The position numbers were made by a program, and so were the translations under genes. A stretch of 64,000 bases of DNA from Sulfuricurvum sp. (GTDB taxonomy: Bacteria; Campylobacterota; Campylobacteria; Campylobacterales; Sulfurimonadaceae), in the NCBI GenBank assembly GCA_030692765.1, contig JAUYUB010000011.1, positions 17,338-81,337 of the forward strand. Direction: 5' to 3'. Positions 18,408-28,764 of this stretch are shown piece by piece; the stretch's first letter is position 1, and each line of letters opens with the position of its first letter. The notes under the pieces were generated by a model that worked only from the letters and a program-made list of their open reading frames with translations, had not been told where the DNA came from and searched no databases.

Positions 18408-19106
18408 ATGACTATTTTTCCCGCAATCGATCTTAAAGACGGTAAAGCCGTCCGTCTGACCAAAGGGTTGATGGAGAGTGCTAAAATCTATTCGGATACT
18501 CCATGGGAACTGGTGAAGACATTTGAAGAAATGGGTGCTACATGGGTTCATTTGGTAGATCTCAATGGAGCATTTGCAGGTGAACCTAAAAATTTAGATC
18601 AAATACGCAAGATTCGCGAAAACTGCAAGGTCAAGCTTCAATTAGGCGGTGGAATCCGTGATGAAGCGACGATTAAGCGCTATCTTGATCTTGGGATTGA
18701 TCGGCTGATCTTAGGATCGATTGCTTTACGGGATCCTGAATTTGTGAAAGCAATGGCGGCGAAGTATCCGATCGTTGTGGGTATTGATGCGATTGATGGT
18801 TATGTTGCGGTTGAGGGATGGGGTGAAGTTAGCTCCATGAAAGCCACTGATTTGGCTCGTAAGTTTGCGGATGCAGGGGTACAAGCTATTATTTGCACCG
18901 ATGTTGGGCGTGATGGTACACTTTCTGGCGTAAATGTCGATTTTACCCTTGAAATTGCACGAGCATGTGGAATTCCAACCATTGCGAGTGGCGGGGTGAA
19001 AGATGATGGAGACATTGAGTCTTTACTGGCAACAGGTGAAGTAGCCGGTGTTATTGTCGGAAAAGCGTTTTATGAGGGAACAATTGATCTAAAACGTTTT
19101 TTTTAA
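18408..19106 (+). CDS. hisA: ProFAR isomerase
   Basis: Phosphoribosyl-formimino-AICAR ribonucleotide isomerase, a (beta-alpha)8 barrel that opens the ribose of ProFAR in histidine synthesis. It begins [19 protein letters not shown] with the catalytic Asp near residue 8, has [13 protein letters not shown] near 80, the second catalytic Asp in [14 protein letters not shown] near 167, and the phosphate loop [11 protein letters not shown]. The length of 232 aa is a little short of, but within, the family range. The start ATG lies 12 nt after hisH and has AAAGGAT upstream. Confidence 0.95.
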   Translation: MTIFPAIDLKDGKAVRLTKGLMESAKIYSDTPWELVKTFEEMGATWVHLVDLNGAFAGEPKNLDQIRKIRENCKVKLQLGGGIRDEATIKRYLDLGIDRLILGSIALRDPEFVKAMAAKYPIVVGIDAIDGYVAVEGWGEVSSMKATDLARKFADAGVQAIICTDVGRDGTLSGVNVDFTLEIARACGIPTIASGGVKDDGDIESLLATGEVAGVIVGKAFYEGTIDLKRFF

Positions 19107-19180
19107 ACTTCACACAAAGTTCATTTGGCTATTATTGGATAGTTATTCTAGAGAATTATATGAATGGTAAAGGAATCACT

Positions 19181-19558
19181 TTGAAGTTATTAGTAGTAGA
19201 TGATAGTTCAACAATGCGCCGTATTATTAAAAACACTCTTTCACGTCTTGGATATGAAGATGTTTTAGAAGGAGAAGACGGGGTTCAGGGATGGAATGTT
19301 TTGAATGAGAATCCAGATATGGGGATGCTCATTACGGATTGGAACATGCCGGAGATGAACGGGTTGGAACTGGTTAAAAAAGTTCGTGCAGATGCACGCT
19401 TTACAGACCTTCCGATTATTATGGTAACAACTGAGGGTGGAAAAACAGAAGTAATTACTGCACTCAAAGCAGGCGTTAACAACTATATTGTCAAACCATT
19501 TACCCCTCAGGTGCTTAAAGAAAAACTTGCGGCAGTTCTCGGTACCCCTGAGGCGTAA
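19181..19558 (+). CDS. cheY: Chemotaxis response regulator CheY
   Basis: Single-domain receiver that, when phosphorylated by CheA, binds the FliM switch. It has the acidic pair in LLVVDDSSTMRRI, the phospho-Asp in LITDWNMPEMNG, the Thr in MVTTEGGK, and the Lys in YIVKPFTP. The start is uncertain: an ATG at 19160 gives seven extra residues, but the TTG at 19181 has AAAGGA six bases upstream and yields the LKLLVVDD start that matches CheY of Campylobacter, so I prefer it (125 aa). The stop overlaps prmA by 1 nt. cheY-prmA-ftsH is a conserved order in the class. Confidence 0.93.
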   Translation: MKLLVVDDSSTMRRIIKNTLSRLGYEDVLEGEDGVQGWNVLNENPDMGMLITDWNMPEMNGLELVKKVRADARFTDLPIIMVTTEGGKTEVITALKAGVNNYIVKPFTPQVLKEKLAAVLGTPEA

Positions 19559-20400
19559 TGCAGGAATATTATTACATGCTGGTGGTAAAGCCATCGTCGC
19601 ATTTAGAATTATTTAGTGATTTTTTAGTAGATGTCATTCCTGTCGGTTTTGAAGAACTTGAGGATGGGTTTGTCATACGAAGTGAAGAAGATTTAGAAAC
19701 AATTAGCTGGGGTATTGAGCAGTTCAGCGAAGCGCTTCAAAAGGCCACCGGTGAAGTCATTGATTTAGAGCTTACCTTAAGCAAAGAAAAAAGTGAAGAC
19801 TGGATTGCCCAGTATCAAAGTGCAATCACCCCTATAGAAATCTCCCCCTTTTACATTCATCCAACATGGGAAGCACCAAAGGTTGGAATGCTAAACATTG
19901 CGATCGATCCGGCGCTAGCGTTTGGTACAGGGCATCATCCTACGACTGCATCGTGCTTACGCGCACTTTCATCGTATGTGCATGAAGGTGATGTGGTTAT
20001 GGACGTTGGATGTGGAAGTGGCATTTTAGCCATGGCAGCGCTTACGCAAGGGGCAATCGTCGATGCATGTGATACTGATCCTTTGTCTGTAGAAAATGCG
20101 GCGCAAAATGCGATAAATAACAACCTCTCATACAGACGATTGTGGGAAGGACCGGTTCAAGATACGAATGAAGTCTACGATGTGATTGTTGCCAATATAG
20201 TTGCTGATGTTCTGGTCTTTATTGCCAGTGACCTCAAAAAGCGCTTACGAGACAATGGCATCTTGATCTTATCAGGTATTATGGATAAATATGAGGATAA
20301 AGTGTTGCGCGCTTATAAAACCTGTACGCTAGAAGAACGTATTGTTGAAAATGAGTGGGTCACTTTAGTATTAAGCAAGAAGGAAATTATCAATGGCTAG
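19558..20400 (+). CDS. prmA: Ribosomal protein L11 methyltransferase
   Basis: SAM-dependent methyltransferase that trimethylates ribosomal protein L11. The SAM-binding loop is VMDVGCGSGILAMAA near residue 150, preceded by DPALAFGTGHHPTTASCLRA, typical of PrmA, and followed by ANIVADVLV (post-motif). The length of 280 aa is near normal. The start ATG overlaps the cheY stop (TAATG), and the 3' end overlaps ftsH by 8 nt, so the genes are translationally linked. Confidence 0.94.
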   Translation: MQEYYYMLVVKPSSHLELFSDFLVDVIPVGFEELEDGFVIRSEEDLETISWGIEQFSEALQKATGEVIDLELTLSKEKSEDWIAQYQSAITPIEISPFYIHPTWEAPKVGMLNIAIDPALAFGTGHHPTTASCLRALSSYVHEGDVVMDVGCGSGILAMAALTQGAIVDACDTDPLSVENAAQNAINNNLSYRRLWEGPVQDTNEVYDVIVANIVADVLVFIASDLKKRLRDNGILILSGIMDKYEDKVLRAYKTCTLEERIVENEWVTLVLSKKEIING

Positions 20401-22351
20401 TCCAGATCAAAATACTCCCCCTGAAAAGAACGACAATTTTTTCAATAAAAATCCACTTATCACTTTTGCCATATTTTCGGTTGTGGTTATTATGCTGTTC
20501 AAGGCATTTATTGGGGATGAAAGCAGTCTTGCAGGAAAGATAAACGGGCAAGCGGTTACACGAACCCAAGAAGTGAGTTATGCAGAACTAAAAGGACTGA
20601 TCACTAATAAGCAAGTGGAAAAAGTTTCTATCGGACAATCGTATATACGTGCGATTGGTAATGATACCAATGGTAAAATTGCGTATACTACGCGCATTAT
20701 CGGTCCTGATCAAACCTTGATTCCTTTGTTGGATGCACAAGGGATTGATTATACCGGATTTAGCGAGAGCAACTGGTTTACAGAGATGTTTGGGTGGTTA
20801 TTTCCATTTTTGATTATCATCGCTATTTGGATGTTCTTTGCGGGACGTATGCAAAAAAGTATGGGTGGCGGTATTTTAGGAATGGGGAGCTCTAAAAAGC
20901 TGGTTAATTCAGAAAAACCGAAAACCAAGTTTGCGGATGTCGCAGGTGTTCAAGAAGCAAAAGAAGAGGTATTGGAAATCGTTGATTTCTTACGTTTTCC
21001 GGATCGTTATGTGGAGCTGGGAGCAAAAATTCCTAAGGGAGTACTGCTTGTAGGAAGCCCTGGTACGGGTAAGACTTTGTTAGCAAAAGCAGTTGCAGGC
21101 GAGGCAGAAGTTCCGTTCTTTTCAGTATCGGGTTCAAGTTTTATAGAGATGTTTGTGGGTGTTGGTGCGGCGAGAGTTCGTGATTTGTTTGAACAAGCGA
21201 AAAAAGACGCCCCTTCGATTATCTTTATCGATGAGATCGACGCAATCGGTAAAAGTCGTGCCGCTGGCGGTATGATGGGCGGGAATGATGAGCGTGAACA
21301 AACGCTTAATCAATTACTAGCAGAGATGGACGGATTTGGAACGGATACTCCTATTATTATTTTAGCAGCGACCAACAGACCAGAGATTTTGGATCCTGCA
21401 TTATTACGTCCAGGCCGATTTGATCGTCAAGTACTGGTAGATAAACCTGATTTTCAAGGGCGTATTGATATCTTGAACGTTCACATAAAAGTGATCAAAA
21501 GAGATCCGGATACGGACGTGGAAGAGATCGCTCGTCTTACTGCAGGCCTTGCCGGTGCGGATTTGGCCAATATCATTAATGAAGCTGCTTTATTAGCGGG
21601 ACGTAAAAGCCAAAAAACAGTTCGACAGGAAGATTTGCGAGAGGCTGTAGAGCGTGCGATTGCCGGTTTATCGAAGAAAAGTCGTCGTATCGATGAAAAA
21701 GAGAAGCGTATTGTTGCATATCATGAAAGTGGACATGCGCTTCTTGCAGAAACGACAAAGGGTGCTAAAAAAGTATCTAAGGTTTCTATTGTTCCTCGTG
21801 GACTTGCGGCTCTAGGATACACCCTTAACACTCCTGAAGAGAATAAATACCTTATGCAGCGTCATGAATTATGGGCTGAAGTGGATGTTTTATTGGGTGG
21901 CCGTGCGGCTGAAGAGGTCTTTATAGGTGAAATCAGTACAGGCGCTGCCAATGATTTGGAGCGTAGTACGGATATTATCAAAGCAATGGTACAAGTCTAT
22001 GGGATGAGTGATGTTGCAGGTCTCATGGTTCTTGAAAAACAACGTAGCAGTTTCTTGGGCGGTGGAATGGCACAAGCCAGAGAGTACAGCGAGAAAATGG
22101 CCGAGGATATGGATACATTTATCAAAGTCTCGCTTAATGAGCACTACGTTGCGGTTAAAGAACGTCTTGAAGAATATCGCGATGCTATTGAAAAGATGGT
22201 TGAACTCTTGTATGAACATGAGAATATTACGGGTGATCAGGTTCGTGAGATTATTGAGAAATTTGAAACAGACAATGATATTAAGACGAAGCTTGAACCG
22301 CGGAAAGCGTCAACAGCAGAAAATATTACGAGTGAAAAAACTGGCGAATAG
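20393..22351 (+). CDS. ftsH: ATP-dependent membrane zinc metalloprotease FtsH
   Basis: Hexameric AAA+ protease of the inner membrane that removes misassembled membrane proteins and regulators. Order: TM1 (about residues 18-38), a periplasmic domain, TM2 (about 125-147), the AAA+ module with Walker A GSPGTGKT (about 220), Walker B IIFIDEID, and the second region of homology ([19 protein letters not shown] in parts), then the M41 peptidase with zinc motif HESGH (His444-His448). The length of 652 aa is normal. It overlaps prmA by 8 nt and is followed after 9 nt by the Psd-like gene. Confidence 0.97.
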   Translation: MASPDQNTPPEKNDNFFNKNPLITFAIFSVVVIMLFKAFIGDESSLAGKINGQAVTRTQEVSYAELKGLITNKQVEKVSIGQSYIRAIGNDTNGKIAYTTRIIGPDQTLIPLLDAQGIDYTGFSESNWFTEMFGWLFPFLIIIAIWMFFAGRMQKSMGGGILGMGSSKKLVNSEKPKTKFADVAGVQEAKEEVLEIVDFLRFPDRYVELGAKIPKGVLLVGSPGTGKTLLAKAVAGEAEVPFFSVSGSSFIEMFVGVGAARVRDLFEQAKKDAPSIIFIDEIDAIGKSRAAGGMMGGNDEREQTLNQLLAEMDGFGTDTPIIILAATNRPEILDPALLRPGRFDRQVLVDKPDFQGRIDILNVHIKVIKRDPDTDVEEIARLTAGLAGADLANIINEAALLAGRKSQKTVRQEDLREAVERAIAGLSKKSRRIDEKEKRIVAYHESGHALLAETTKGAKKVSKVSIVPRGLAALGYTLNTPEENKYLMQRHELWAEVDVLLGGRAAEEVFIGEISTGAANDLERSTDIIKAMVQVYGMSDVAGLMVLEKQRSSFLGGGMAQAREYSEKMAEDMDTFIKVSLNEHYVAVKERLEEYRDAIEKMVELLYEHENITGDQVREIIEKFETDNDIKTKLEPRKASTAENITSEKTGE

Positions 22352-22360
22352 GGAGAAACG

Positions 22361-23002
22361 ATGATGATCCAAAACGATACCTTTATCCTCTCAAAACGCG
22401 GATGGCTCCCTAGTATACTGGTAGGCGTATTTTTTATTTTCTTCACGATGACGACGTTGCATTTACTACAGTTTATCAGCGGTGCTGTTTTAATTGCATT
22501 GCTTCTTATCTATCGTAATCCTGAGAGAACGACGACGATTAATGAAGCCAATTCAATTCTTAGCAGTGTCGATGGGGTTGTGCTGGGTGTGGAAGATACA
22601 TTGATCGATGATATGATGATGAAAAAAGTGACGGTTCTTAATGGGCTATGGGATGTTTCAATGTTACGCGCCCCATTTGATGCAACGGTAGAAGAATATA
22701 AGATCAGACATGGTGTTTCTCTTCCTCTTTCGAGTCCTCTTTCGGAGACTTTGAACGAGAAAGCAATCCTCTCATTTCGTTCCGTTTCAGGTAATGAAAT
22801 ATTTATTGAACATATGAGTGAGCAGAATTGTTTCCCAATCGAGATTGATGCCCAATCAGAGCAAAAAATGAAAGAGGGATGCCGCTATGGCTTTTTAGCA
22901 AAGGGGAGAACGATTCTTTATCTTCCGAATAATGCAATGATCAGTATTCATCCAGGCAGTAATATTCGTGCTGGAGAAAGTCTTATCGGACAATTCGCTT
23001 AA
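22361..23002 (+). CDS. Phosphatidylserine decarboxylase-related membrane protein
   Basis: Resembles the C-terminal half of phosphatidylserine decarboxylases: two adjacent N-terminal hydrophobic stretches (about residues 15-48), then SVDGVVLGVE, WDVSMLRAPFDATVEEY and a final NIRAGESLIGQFA. True decarboxylases continue into a Gly-Ser self-cleavage site that makes the pyruvoyl cofactor; this protein stops at that point and shows no such site, so classical activity is doubtful. Campylobacter jejuni has a similar gene between ftsH and pssA. Here pssA does not follow; a gene on the other strand does. Confidence 0.82.
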   Translation: MMIQNDTFILSKRGWLPSILVGVFFIFFTMTTLHLLQFISGAVLIALLLIYRNPERTTTINEANSILSSVDGVVLGVEDTLIDDMMMKKVTVLNGLWDVSMLRAPFDATVEEYKIRHGVSLPLSSPLSETLNEKAILSFRSVSGNEIFIEHMSEQNCFPIEIDAQSEQKMKEGCRYGFLAKGRTILYLPNNAMISIHPGSNIRAGESLIGQFA

Positions 23003-23025
23003 CCGTTATCAAACAATATATTTTC

Positions 23026-25368
23026 TTAGTGAAGAGGATATTGTTGAGGTTCTGAAACGAACTTATCGGTGTCAATCTGAAAGTCGAATGTGCGCGACTT
23101 AAATCCCTTGTCTCCCATTTTCATAAACTGTACTGCTCCTGCCGGATTATTTTGAACTTGTAAGTAAAGTAATCCAAGCGCATAACGGCTTTCCAAATAA
23201 TCAGGATTCATCATTTTTGAGAGCTGAAAGAGAGAAATGGCATTTTGATAATGCTCAGCTCCTATAGATGCTAATGCCCCCATATAATAGGTTCTCTCAT
23301 CCTTAATGCCAAATTTATCGATTGCATTGTTATGTAAAGCATATGATTTTTCAAAATCTTGATTGTAAAAATAAGCAAGTGCCAATGCGGTCGTCAAACT
23401 GGCACGATTCTCAGGTGTCGTTTGCAGTTTTTGTTCCAATCTTTGAATAGCAGGAGCTAAGGAGCCGGTGAGTCCAGCCATTAAAATATACCTGTCTCGA
23501 ATAATCTGAGGACCGAAATCAAAATCATCATAACTGAAGTTCTGATTCTTTAGATAGTTGATACACGATCGGGCATACTGCTTAGGCGGATTCTCGTTAA
23601 AATGGGTATCAATATAAAGTAAGTGGGGCAGAATATCATTTGGCTTCATGGCAATGAGTTTTTCGGATGCCTTACGTGCTTTACTGTCCATTCCCAGCTC
23701 TGATGCAATGATGATTTTCATCCCCAGATAAAGCGGACGCTCTTTGTGATGATTATCTAGCCATCGTCCTGCAGCAGCATAGTTTTTTTCTCTCATAGAG
23801 ATTAGGGTACGATAAAGATCGAATTCTTCTGCTTTCGGTTCTTGGGAAAGATTTTCAGTAATGACCGCGATGAGTTTTAAATCGGGCTTGTTGATAAGTT
23901 CAGAAGTCATAATGGCAAAAATACCGGAGAGATAGTTATTGGCATCTAAATGATAAGAGCGTAGAAAGTAGTCATAAGCTTTTGTAAAATCACCCAGTTG
24001 AGCGTAGGTGAGTGCGAGATTGTAATTGAGGATAGAGTGCTTCGGATTTTTTTGCAGTAAACGTTTAAACTGTTCATTAGCATCTCTAAGCCGATAATGA
24101 AGCGCTTTATCTATTGCTATGGCAATGCCATAGTCAACATCGGAAGTATTCGCACCTTTAGAGAGATACTCTTTGGCAGAAGATGCATCGTCAATATAGA
24201 GATTTGCATTTCCCTTTTGTATCATTCCAAGAGTTTGAGTAGCATCAAAAATTTTATAGGGGGCAAAAGCAAAAAGTTTTTGATACGTTTGCGGATTGAA
24301 TTTAGCATTTTTACTACGGTAGAGTCTTTGAATGGTATCCGGTTCAAATAGTCCCGGCTTAAGTGATATTTTGATTGGATACCGTGTGTAGACATCATCG
24401 GGGTAATCATTGGTTAAGGTGTTTAGTATTCCTGCTGCTTCTTCGTGCAGGCCTAGTTTTAGGTCAACATAAACCAATGCAAGACTTTCATCCAGGGGTT
24501 TCGTATTGTGCATAATGGCGATATTAAGATACTCACGTGCTTTTTGCAGGTTCCCCATATTGGCATACAGTGATCCCAGTGTAAATGCATCAATTTCCTG
24601 CGAGGGATTTTCAAGAGCATTAATAGCAGAGGTATAGTCTCCATAGAGGGCCGTTATTTTTGCTTTGAGTTTGTTTTGAGAAAGTTGATATTCATCGCTT
24701 GTCGGATGATTGAGAGCACTGAGTGCTTCCAGATAGTGCCCTTTGTAGTAGTTAATAAGAGAATAGTAATACGAATACATAGGAGAGTTGCTTTCTGTAT
24801 TTAAGTAGGCATGCGCTAAATCAATATAATAATTAAAATTCTCTTCTTGTTTTAAATGCAGGCAGCATACAGCAGCATTGATAGCGCTGACACAGCGGTT
24901 TTCACTGTTGGCGATGGAGCGTTTAAAGTTTTCCAGCGCTCCTTCGTACTCTTGCTCTTTTAGCTGTACGACTCCGAGATTGTATTGAGAGATGGCTTCT
25001 GAATAGAGGGCGATTTTTTCATACAGCTTGAGTGCTTCGGCTTGATTTCCATTGGCATACAAAAAATTTGCCCGCTCGATCATGTGTTCCAATTCGCTTG
25101 GTTCAATTTTTGGTTCTTCAGGATTTGAGGAGGGGAGAAGATCAGCTTCGTGTATCGTTTTTTTGTCAGCTGGATGCGAAAGGAGGGTGAAGGTGATGCC
25201 TCCTCCTAGCAGTAATGCGCTCAGTGCTCCGGCAATGAGAATGACTTTCTTGTTATTACCAGAAGAGTGAGCAGAAGAGGGTACTGCTTCATCGGATGTT
25301 TTTGCAGACTCGATATCGGCGGTATCAGCCTCTTCGATGATGATTATCTCTTCTTGCTCTTCAGCCAT
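23026..25368 (-). CDS. Large tetratricopeptide-repeat protein with one membrane anchor
   Basis: 780-aa protein with an acidic N-terminus, one transmembrane helix (about residues 42-63), and a long periplasmic part built from TPR-like helix pairs: ANFLYANGNQAEALKLYEKI, YNLGVVQLKEQEYEGALENF, SILNYNLALTYAQLGDFTKA and RYALGLLYLQVQNNPAGAV are clear units. TPR arrays bind proteins or glycans; no catalytic domain is visible. Topology is inferred as N-in with the repeats outside. It is transcribed 16 nt after serS, so it may share that message. Function unknown; possible roles are envelope assembly, motility or secretion scaffold. Confidence 0.85.
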   Translation of the reverse strand: MAEEQEEIIIIEEADTADIESAKTSDEAVPSSAHSSGNNKKVILIAGALSALLLGGGITFTLLSHPADKKTIHEADLLPSSNPEEPKIEPSELEHMIERANFLYANGNQAEALKLYEKIALYSEAISQYNLGVVQLKEQEYEGALENFKRSIANSENRCVSAINAAVCCLHLKQEENFNYYIDLAHAYLNTESNSPMYSYYYSLINYYKGHYLEALSALNHPTSDEYQLSQNKLKAKITALYGDYTSAINALENPSQEIDAFTLGSLYANMGNLQKAREYLNIAIMHNTKPLDESLALVYVDLKLGLHEEAAGILNTLTNDYPDDVYTRYPIKISLKPGLFEPDTIQRLYRSKNAKFNPQTYQKLFAFAPYKIFDATQTLGMIQKGNANLYIDDASSAKEYLSKGANTSDVDYGIAIAIDKALHYRLRDANEQFKRLLQKNPKHSILNYNLALTYAQLGDFTKAYDYFLRSYHLDANNYLSGIFAIMTSELINKPDLKLIAVITENLSQEPKAEEFDLYRTLISMREKNYAAAGRWLDNHHKERPLYLGMKIIIASELGMDSKARKASEKLIAMKPNDILPHLLYIDTHFNENPPKQYARSCINYLKNQNFSYDDFDFGPQIIRDRYILMAGLTGSLAPAIQRLEQKLQTTPENRASLTTALALAYFYNQDFEKSYALHNNAIDKFGIKDERTYYMGALASIGAEHYQNAISLFQLSKMMNPDYLESRYALGLLYLQVQNNPAGAVQFMKMGDKGFKSRTFDFQIDTDKFVSEPQQYPLH

Positions 25369-25384
25369 GATTCCACTTTATGAT

Positions 25385-26629
25385 CTATAGATATTTTTGC
25401 AGTACAGCAGGGATATGAATGGAGCCGTCTTCTTGTTGAAAATTTTCCATAATAGCTATCATCGTCCGTCCGACCGCTAAACTTGAGCCGTTAAGCGTAT
25501 GAGCGAGGAGATTTTTGCCTTCTTCTTTGTAGCGGATCTTGGCACGACGGGCTTGGAAGTCTCTCGTATTAGAAACGGAACTGATCTCGCGGTAGGTATT
25601 TTGTCCCGGTAGCCATACTTCTAAATCGACAGTACGTGCTGCGCCAAAGCCCAAGTCGCCTGTACACAGAGTAACCAGACGATGAGGGAGTTCAAGGGCG
25701 CTTAGTAAATCCGAAGCACAAGCGACCATATCCTCAAATACAGCATCGCTTTGATCGGCACGCGTGATGGCTACAAGTTCGACCTTATGAAACTGATGCT
25801 GTCGAATCATCCCGCGTACATCACGTCCGCCTGAACCTGCTTCTTTACGAAAACACGAAGTGTAGCCGCACATTTTGATCGGCAGTTCTACGGCATTTAG
25901 AATTTCGTCTTGATAGAGATTCGTGATCGGTACTTCCGCCGTCGGGATCAAATAGAGTTCTTCCTCTTCTACTTTGAACAAGTCATCTTCAAATTTCGGT
26001 AGCTGGCCTGTTCCCTCTAGCGCACGGCGGTTAACCAGCATTGGGACACTTACTTCCATAAATCCGCGTTCACGGTTAAAGTCCAGCATAAAATTAATCA
26101 AAGCACGCTCTAAACGTGCCCCCATTCCTAATACAACCGAAAAACGACTTTTAGCAAGTTTGACCCCACGTTCAAAATCGATCCAGCCGTTTTGTTCAGC
26201 CAGTTCCCAATGTTCTTTTGGTGTATAGGTAAAACTAGGAGGCGTAAGGACTTTTTTTATTTCGATGTTGTCATCTTCGTCAGCACCATCGGGAACATTT
26301 GCATCTGGGAGATTGGGAACACGCATGATGATGGCATCGAGTGCTTCTTCGGCGGCACGTTGTGTTTCAAGAAGATCATTAAGGGTTGCCTTGTTAGTAT
26401 CGACTTCGATTTTCAACTCATGAGTGCTTTTCCCCTCTTTTTTATACTGACCAAAGAGTTTGCTGAGTTCGTTTTGTTTGGCTTGGAGTGTCTCGTAGGC
26501 GAGCTTGGCAGTTTTGAGGGTTTCATTGGCAGTTTTTAGTTCTGCTATCGTTTCGGCGGATACTTTTTTACGCATAAGCGCAGAGGCAGTTTCATCAAAA
26601 TGTTTCTGAAGTAATTTTACATCGATCAT
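25385..26629 (-). CDS. serS: Seryl-tRNA synthetase
   Basis: Class II aminoacyl-tRNA synthetase charging tRNA-Ser. The N-terminal coiled-coil arm that binds tRNA is seen at about residues 30-105; the catalytic core has motif 2 ([21 protein letters not shown], quoted here in part as [13 protein letters not shown]) and motif 3 ([17 protein letters not shown]). The length of 414 aa is normal. Start [12 protein letters not shown] is the usual N-terminus. The TPR gene follows on the same strand after 16 nt. Confidence 0.97.
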   Translation of the reverse strand: MIDVKLLQKHFDETASALMRKKVSAETIAELKTANETLKTAKLAYETLQAKQNELSKLFGQYKKEGKSTHELKIEVDTNKATLNDLLETQRAAEEALDAIIMRVPNLPDANVPDGADEDDNIEIKKVLTPPSFTYTPKEHWELAEQNGWIDFERGVKLAKSRFSVVLGMGARLERALINFMLDFNRERGFMEVSVPMLVNRRALEGTGQLPKFEDDLFKVEEEELYLIPTAEVPITNLYQDEILNAVELPIKMCGYTSCFRKEAGSGGRDVRGMIRQHQFHKVELVAITRADQSDAVFEDMVACASDLLSALELPHRLVTLCTGDLGFGAARTVDLEVWLPGQNTYREISSVSNTRDFQARRAKIRYKEEGKNLLAHTLNGSSLAVGRTMIAIMENFQQEDGSIHIPAVLQKYL

Positions 26630-26691
26630 AAGGGGGGATTCCTGCTGTTAAATAATGATCGATTATAGCTAAAAGAGGCTGAAAAATTGTT

Positions 26692-27276
26692 CTATTTTGT
26701 CTGTTCAACAGAAGCGATAATATTTTCAATATAAGATAAATCACTTCCAGAGCCTTCTTTAAAAATTTGCAATTTTCCTTTGGAATATACTACAGTTAAA
26801 GGAATACCATGACAAGAACCTTCAGGAAGAGTTGCGCACATCAAACTTCTTAGTCTATCTGTTCCAATAGACATACTAAATTCTGCACCTGTTTCATTTT
26901 TAAACTCTTTTAATTGTTCAGTTGATAAATCGTCATCCACTGAAACACCAATGATCTTAACTTTGTCTCCATATCTATTTTTTAAATCTGTCAACATGGG
27001 AATTTCGGCACGGCAGGAAGGACAAAATGTTCCAAAAAAATTAAAAATTACCACGTTATTATCATACCCATCAGCTATAAATTGATCGTTGTATTGTAAA
27101 ACAGAGAAACTGTTGCCATCAGTATCTTTCATATCAAAACTTGCGGTAACGTTTCCATCCAGATGAAATACATTTGAACTATCCGTTTTAGATGCAATGT
27201 GTGATGAATCAAGATAGAGAGCTTTGAATGCAATTAATGCGACTGCAATAATAAAACCTATGATATATATCCTCAT
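26692..27276 (-). CDS. TlpA/ResA-like periplasmic thioredoxin-fold protein
   Basis: Membrane-anchored thiol-disulfide oxidoreductase or redoxin. An N-terminal hydrophobic segment (about residues 4-20) serves as anchor or uncleaved signal; the thioredoxin-like domain has FGTFCPSCRAEIPML with the active pair Cys85/Cys88, and IGVSVDDDLSTEQLKEF as in TlpA/AhpC-TSA proteins. A cis-Pro lies in the GIPLTVVY segment. Two further cysteines (CATLPEGSCHG) could form a second disulfide. It lies 14 nt after a lipoprotein gene, so the two may be cotranscribed. The partner substrate is unknown. Confidence 0.86.
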   Translation of the reverse strand: MRIYIIGFIIAVALIAFKALYLDSSHIASKTDSSNVFHLDGNVTASFDMKDTDGNSFSVLQYNDQFIADGYDNNVVIFNFFGTFCPSCRAEIPMLTDLKNRYGDKVKIIGVSVDDDLSTEQLKEFKNETGAEFSMSIGTDRLRSLMCATLPEGSCHGIPLTVVYSKGKLQIFKEGSGSDLSYIENIIASVEQTK

Positions 27277-27290
27277 TGAATCCCTTTGAT

Positions 27291-28706
27291 TTAATTGGAA
27301 GTGATTGGCGTATCATTTTGAAAAATGACATGGCATTTGGATTTTATATTTCTTTTTTGCGCTTCTTCATAGCATATAGCTAATGAGCTTATATCTGCCT
27401 CTTCCTGAGTGCTTCTATTATGAGCAAATCCATATGCAAATGTTCCATTTTGATCTTCAGCAATCGCAAATGATTTGTACCAATAAGGGATATCAAGGTA
27501 TTCTTGAATCGATTTTGCGAATTTGTCACTGTGATTGTAAACGGGAGGTTTGCCGGAGCGGTATAATATTTTATTTGCATTGTGTTCTATAAAAAACACT
27601 TGATTATTGTAATCTTCAGTGGATTCTGGCCACGGAGCCATATTTGAAATATTGGTACGTAAACGTGTAATAACGAATGTTTTATTCGTATCCAAAGCGA
27701 TCGTTTCTAAATAATGGCCGCATTTTTCTTTGCTACCAAGAATAACGATGTTTTTTTCATTTTTACTTATTTTAGCTTGTCTAACAGAATCTATTTGTAG
27801 CGGGAGCGATGATATGTGTTGAAGATGGGGCAATGACCATATATCTAGCTTTACCTCTTTATGATAAAAAGTAGTTTTAAAAGTTTGTCCTGTTTTGATA
27901 GTTACGTTTTCTTCCCTTTCTTTTTTTTCATAGCTACTTAGTGTGATTAGTTTATTATCTTGTAACCATAAATCATGAATGTAGCATTTTTCTTCACGTG
28001 GAATTTTAACTTTAGACAATAATGTAAGTTTGATTGGAATAAGCCCTTGAAAAACTTTTTCATACCAACTACTGCGCTTGATTGAATACAGTTCGATAAT
28101 TCCATTAAATCTACAAAGTGCTAGTTGAGTATTATTTTTATTTAGTGTAATTGATTCGATATGATATTCGCTAATATAGGTTTCAATCCATTTTTGGTTA
28201 ACCATATCATAAATTTTAAGTGCGTCTCCATCCGATAGGAACAAAAATTTATCGTCCGATGTAAAAGTTTCACTACCGCGTGTTTCGTGTAATTGAGTTA
28301 TGAATGATTTTGTATTTATATCATAAAAATATGTTCCATCGTCAGGTTCTGCCCCAAATGTCAAATATCTACCGTCATGGGAAAAGTTTAAGATATTAGA
28401 ACGGATATTTAATACCGTGGGCGTAAAACTCATATATTTTGAACCACTATTGCCTTCAAATACATCTACTTGCCCATTTTCATATCCTATGGCGATGAGT
28501 TTCCGCTGTTCATTGGATGCCATAGCCATAATTGATGCTTCAAATGTTTTTGATTGATTCAATTCTATATTTTTAAAGAAATCTGGATGAATAGTCTTTA
28601 TTGAACATCCAGCAAAAACTAATGATAAAATAAGTAGGAAAAAGGAAATTTTAAATGACAAAATAATATATCCTGTTTGTTTATATTTAAGTTTAACAAC
28701 AGTCAT
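27291..28706 (-). CDS. Predicted lipoprotein with beta-propeller-like repeats
   Basis: 471 aa with an N-terminal hydrophobic segment ending in a lipobox (LVFAGC, lipid-bearing Cys34), so probably attached to an outer or inner membrane leaflet in the periplasm. The rest contains repeated blades of the WD40/YVTN kind: LIAIGYENGQVDVFEG, YLTFGAEPDDGTYFYD, LALCRFNGIIELYS and ITLSSYEKK. No enzymatic motif is seen. The DNA looks more AT-rich than the core genes around it. It is followed 14 nt later by the thioredoxin-like gene. Function unknown. Confidence 0.75.
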   Translation of the reverse strand: MTVVKLKYKQTGYIILSFKISFFLLILSLVFAGCSIKTIHPDFFKNIELNQSKTFEASIMAMASNEQRKLIAIGYENGQVDVFEGNSGSKYMSFTPTVLNIRSNILNFSHDGRYLTFGAEPDDGTYFYDINTKSFITQLHETRGSETFTSDDKFLFLSDGDALKIYDMVNQKWIETYISEYHIESITLNKNNTQLALCRFNGIIELYSIKRSSWYEKVFQGLIPIKLTLLSKVKIPREEKCYIHDLWLQDNKLITLSSYEKKEREENVTIKTGQTFKTTFYHKEVKLDIWSLPHLQHISSLPLQIDSVRQAKISKNEKNIVILGSKEKCGHYLETIALDTNKTFVITRLRTNISNMAPWPESTEDYNNQVFFIEHNANKILYRSGKPPVYNHSDKFAKSIQEYLDIPYWYKSFAIAEDQNGTFAYGFAHNRSTQEEADISSLAICYEEAQKRNIKSKCHVIFQNDTPITSN

Positions 28707-28764
28707 TCTATCGAAAATAGATAATTTTCAAGCTAAAATAGCTTAAAAGTATTTTGCCAACATC

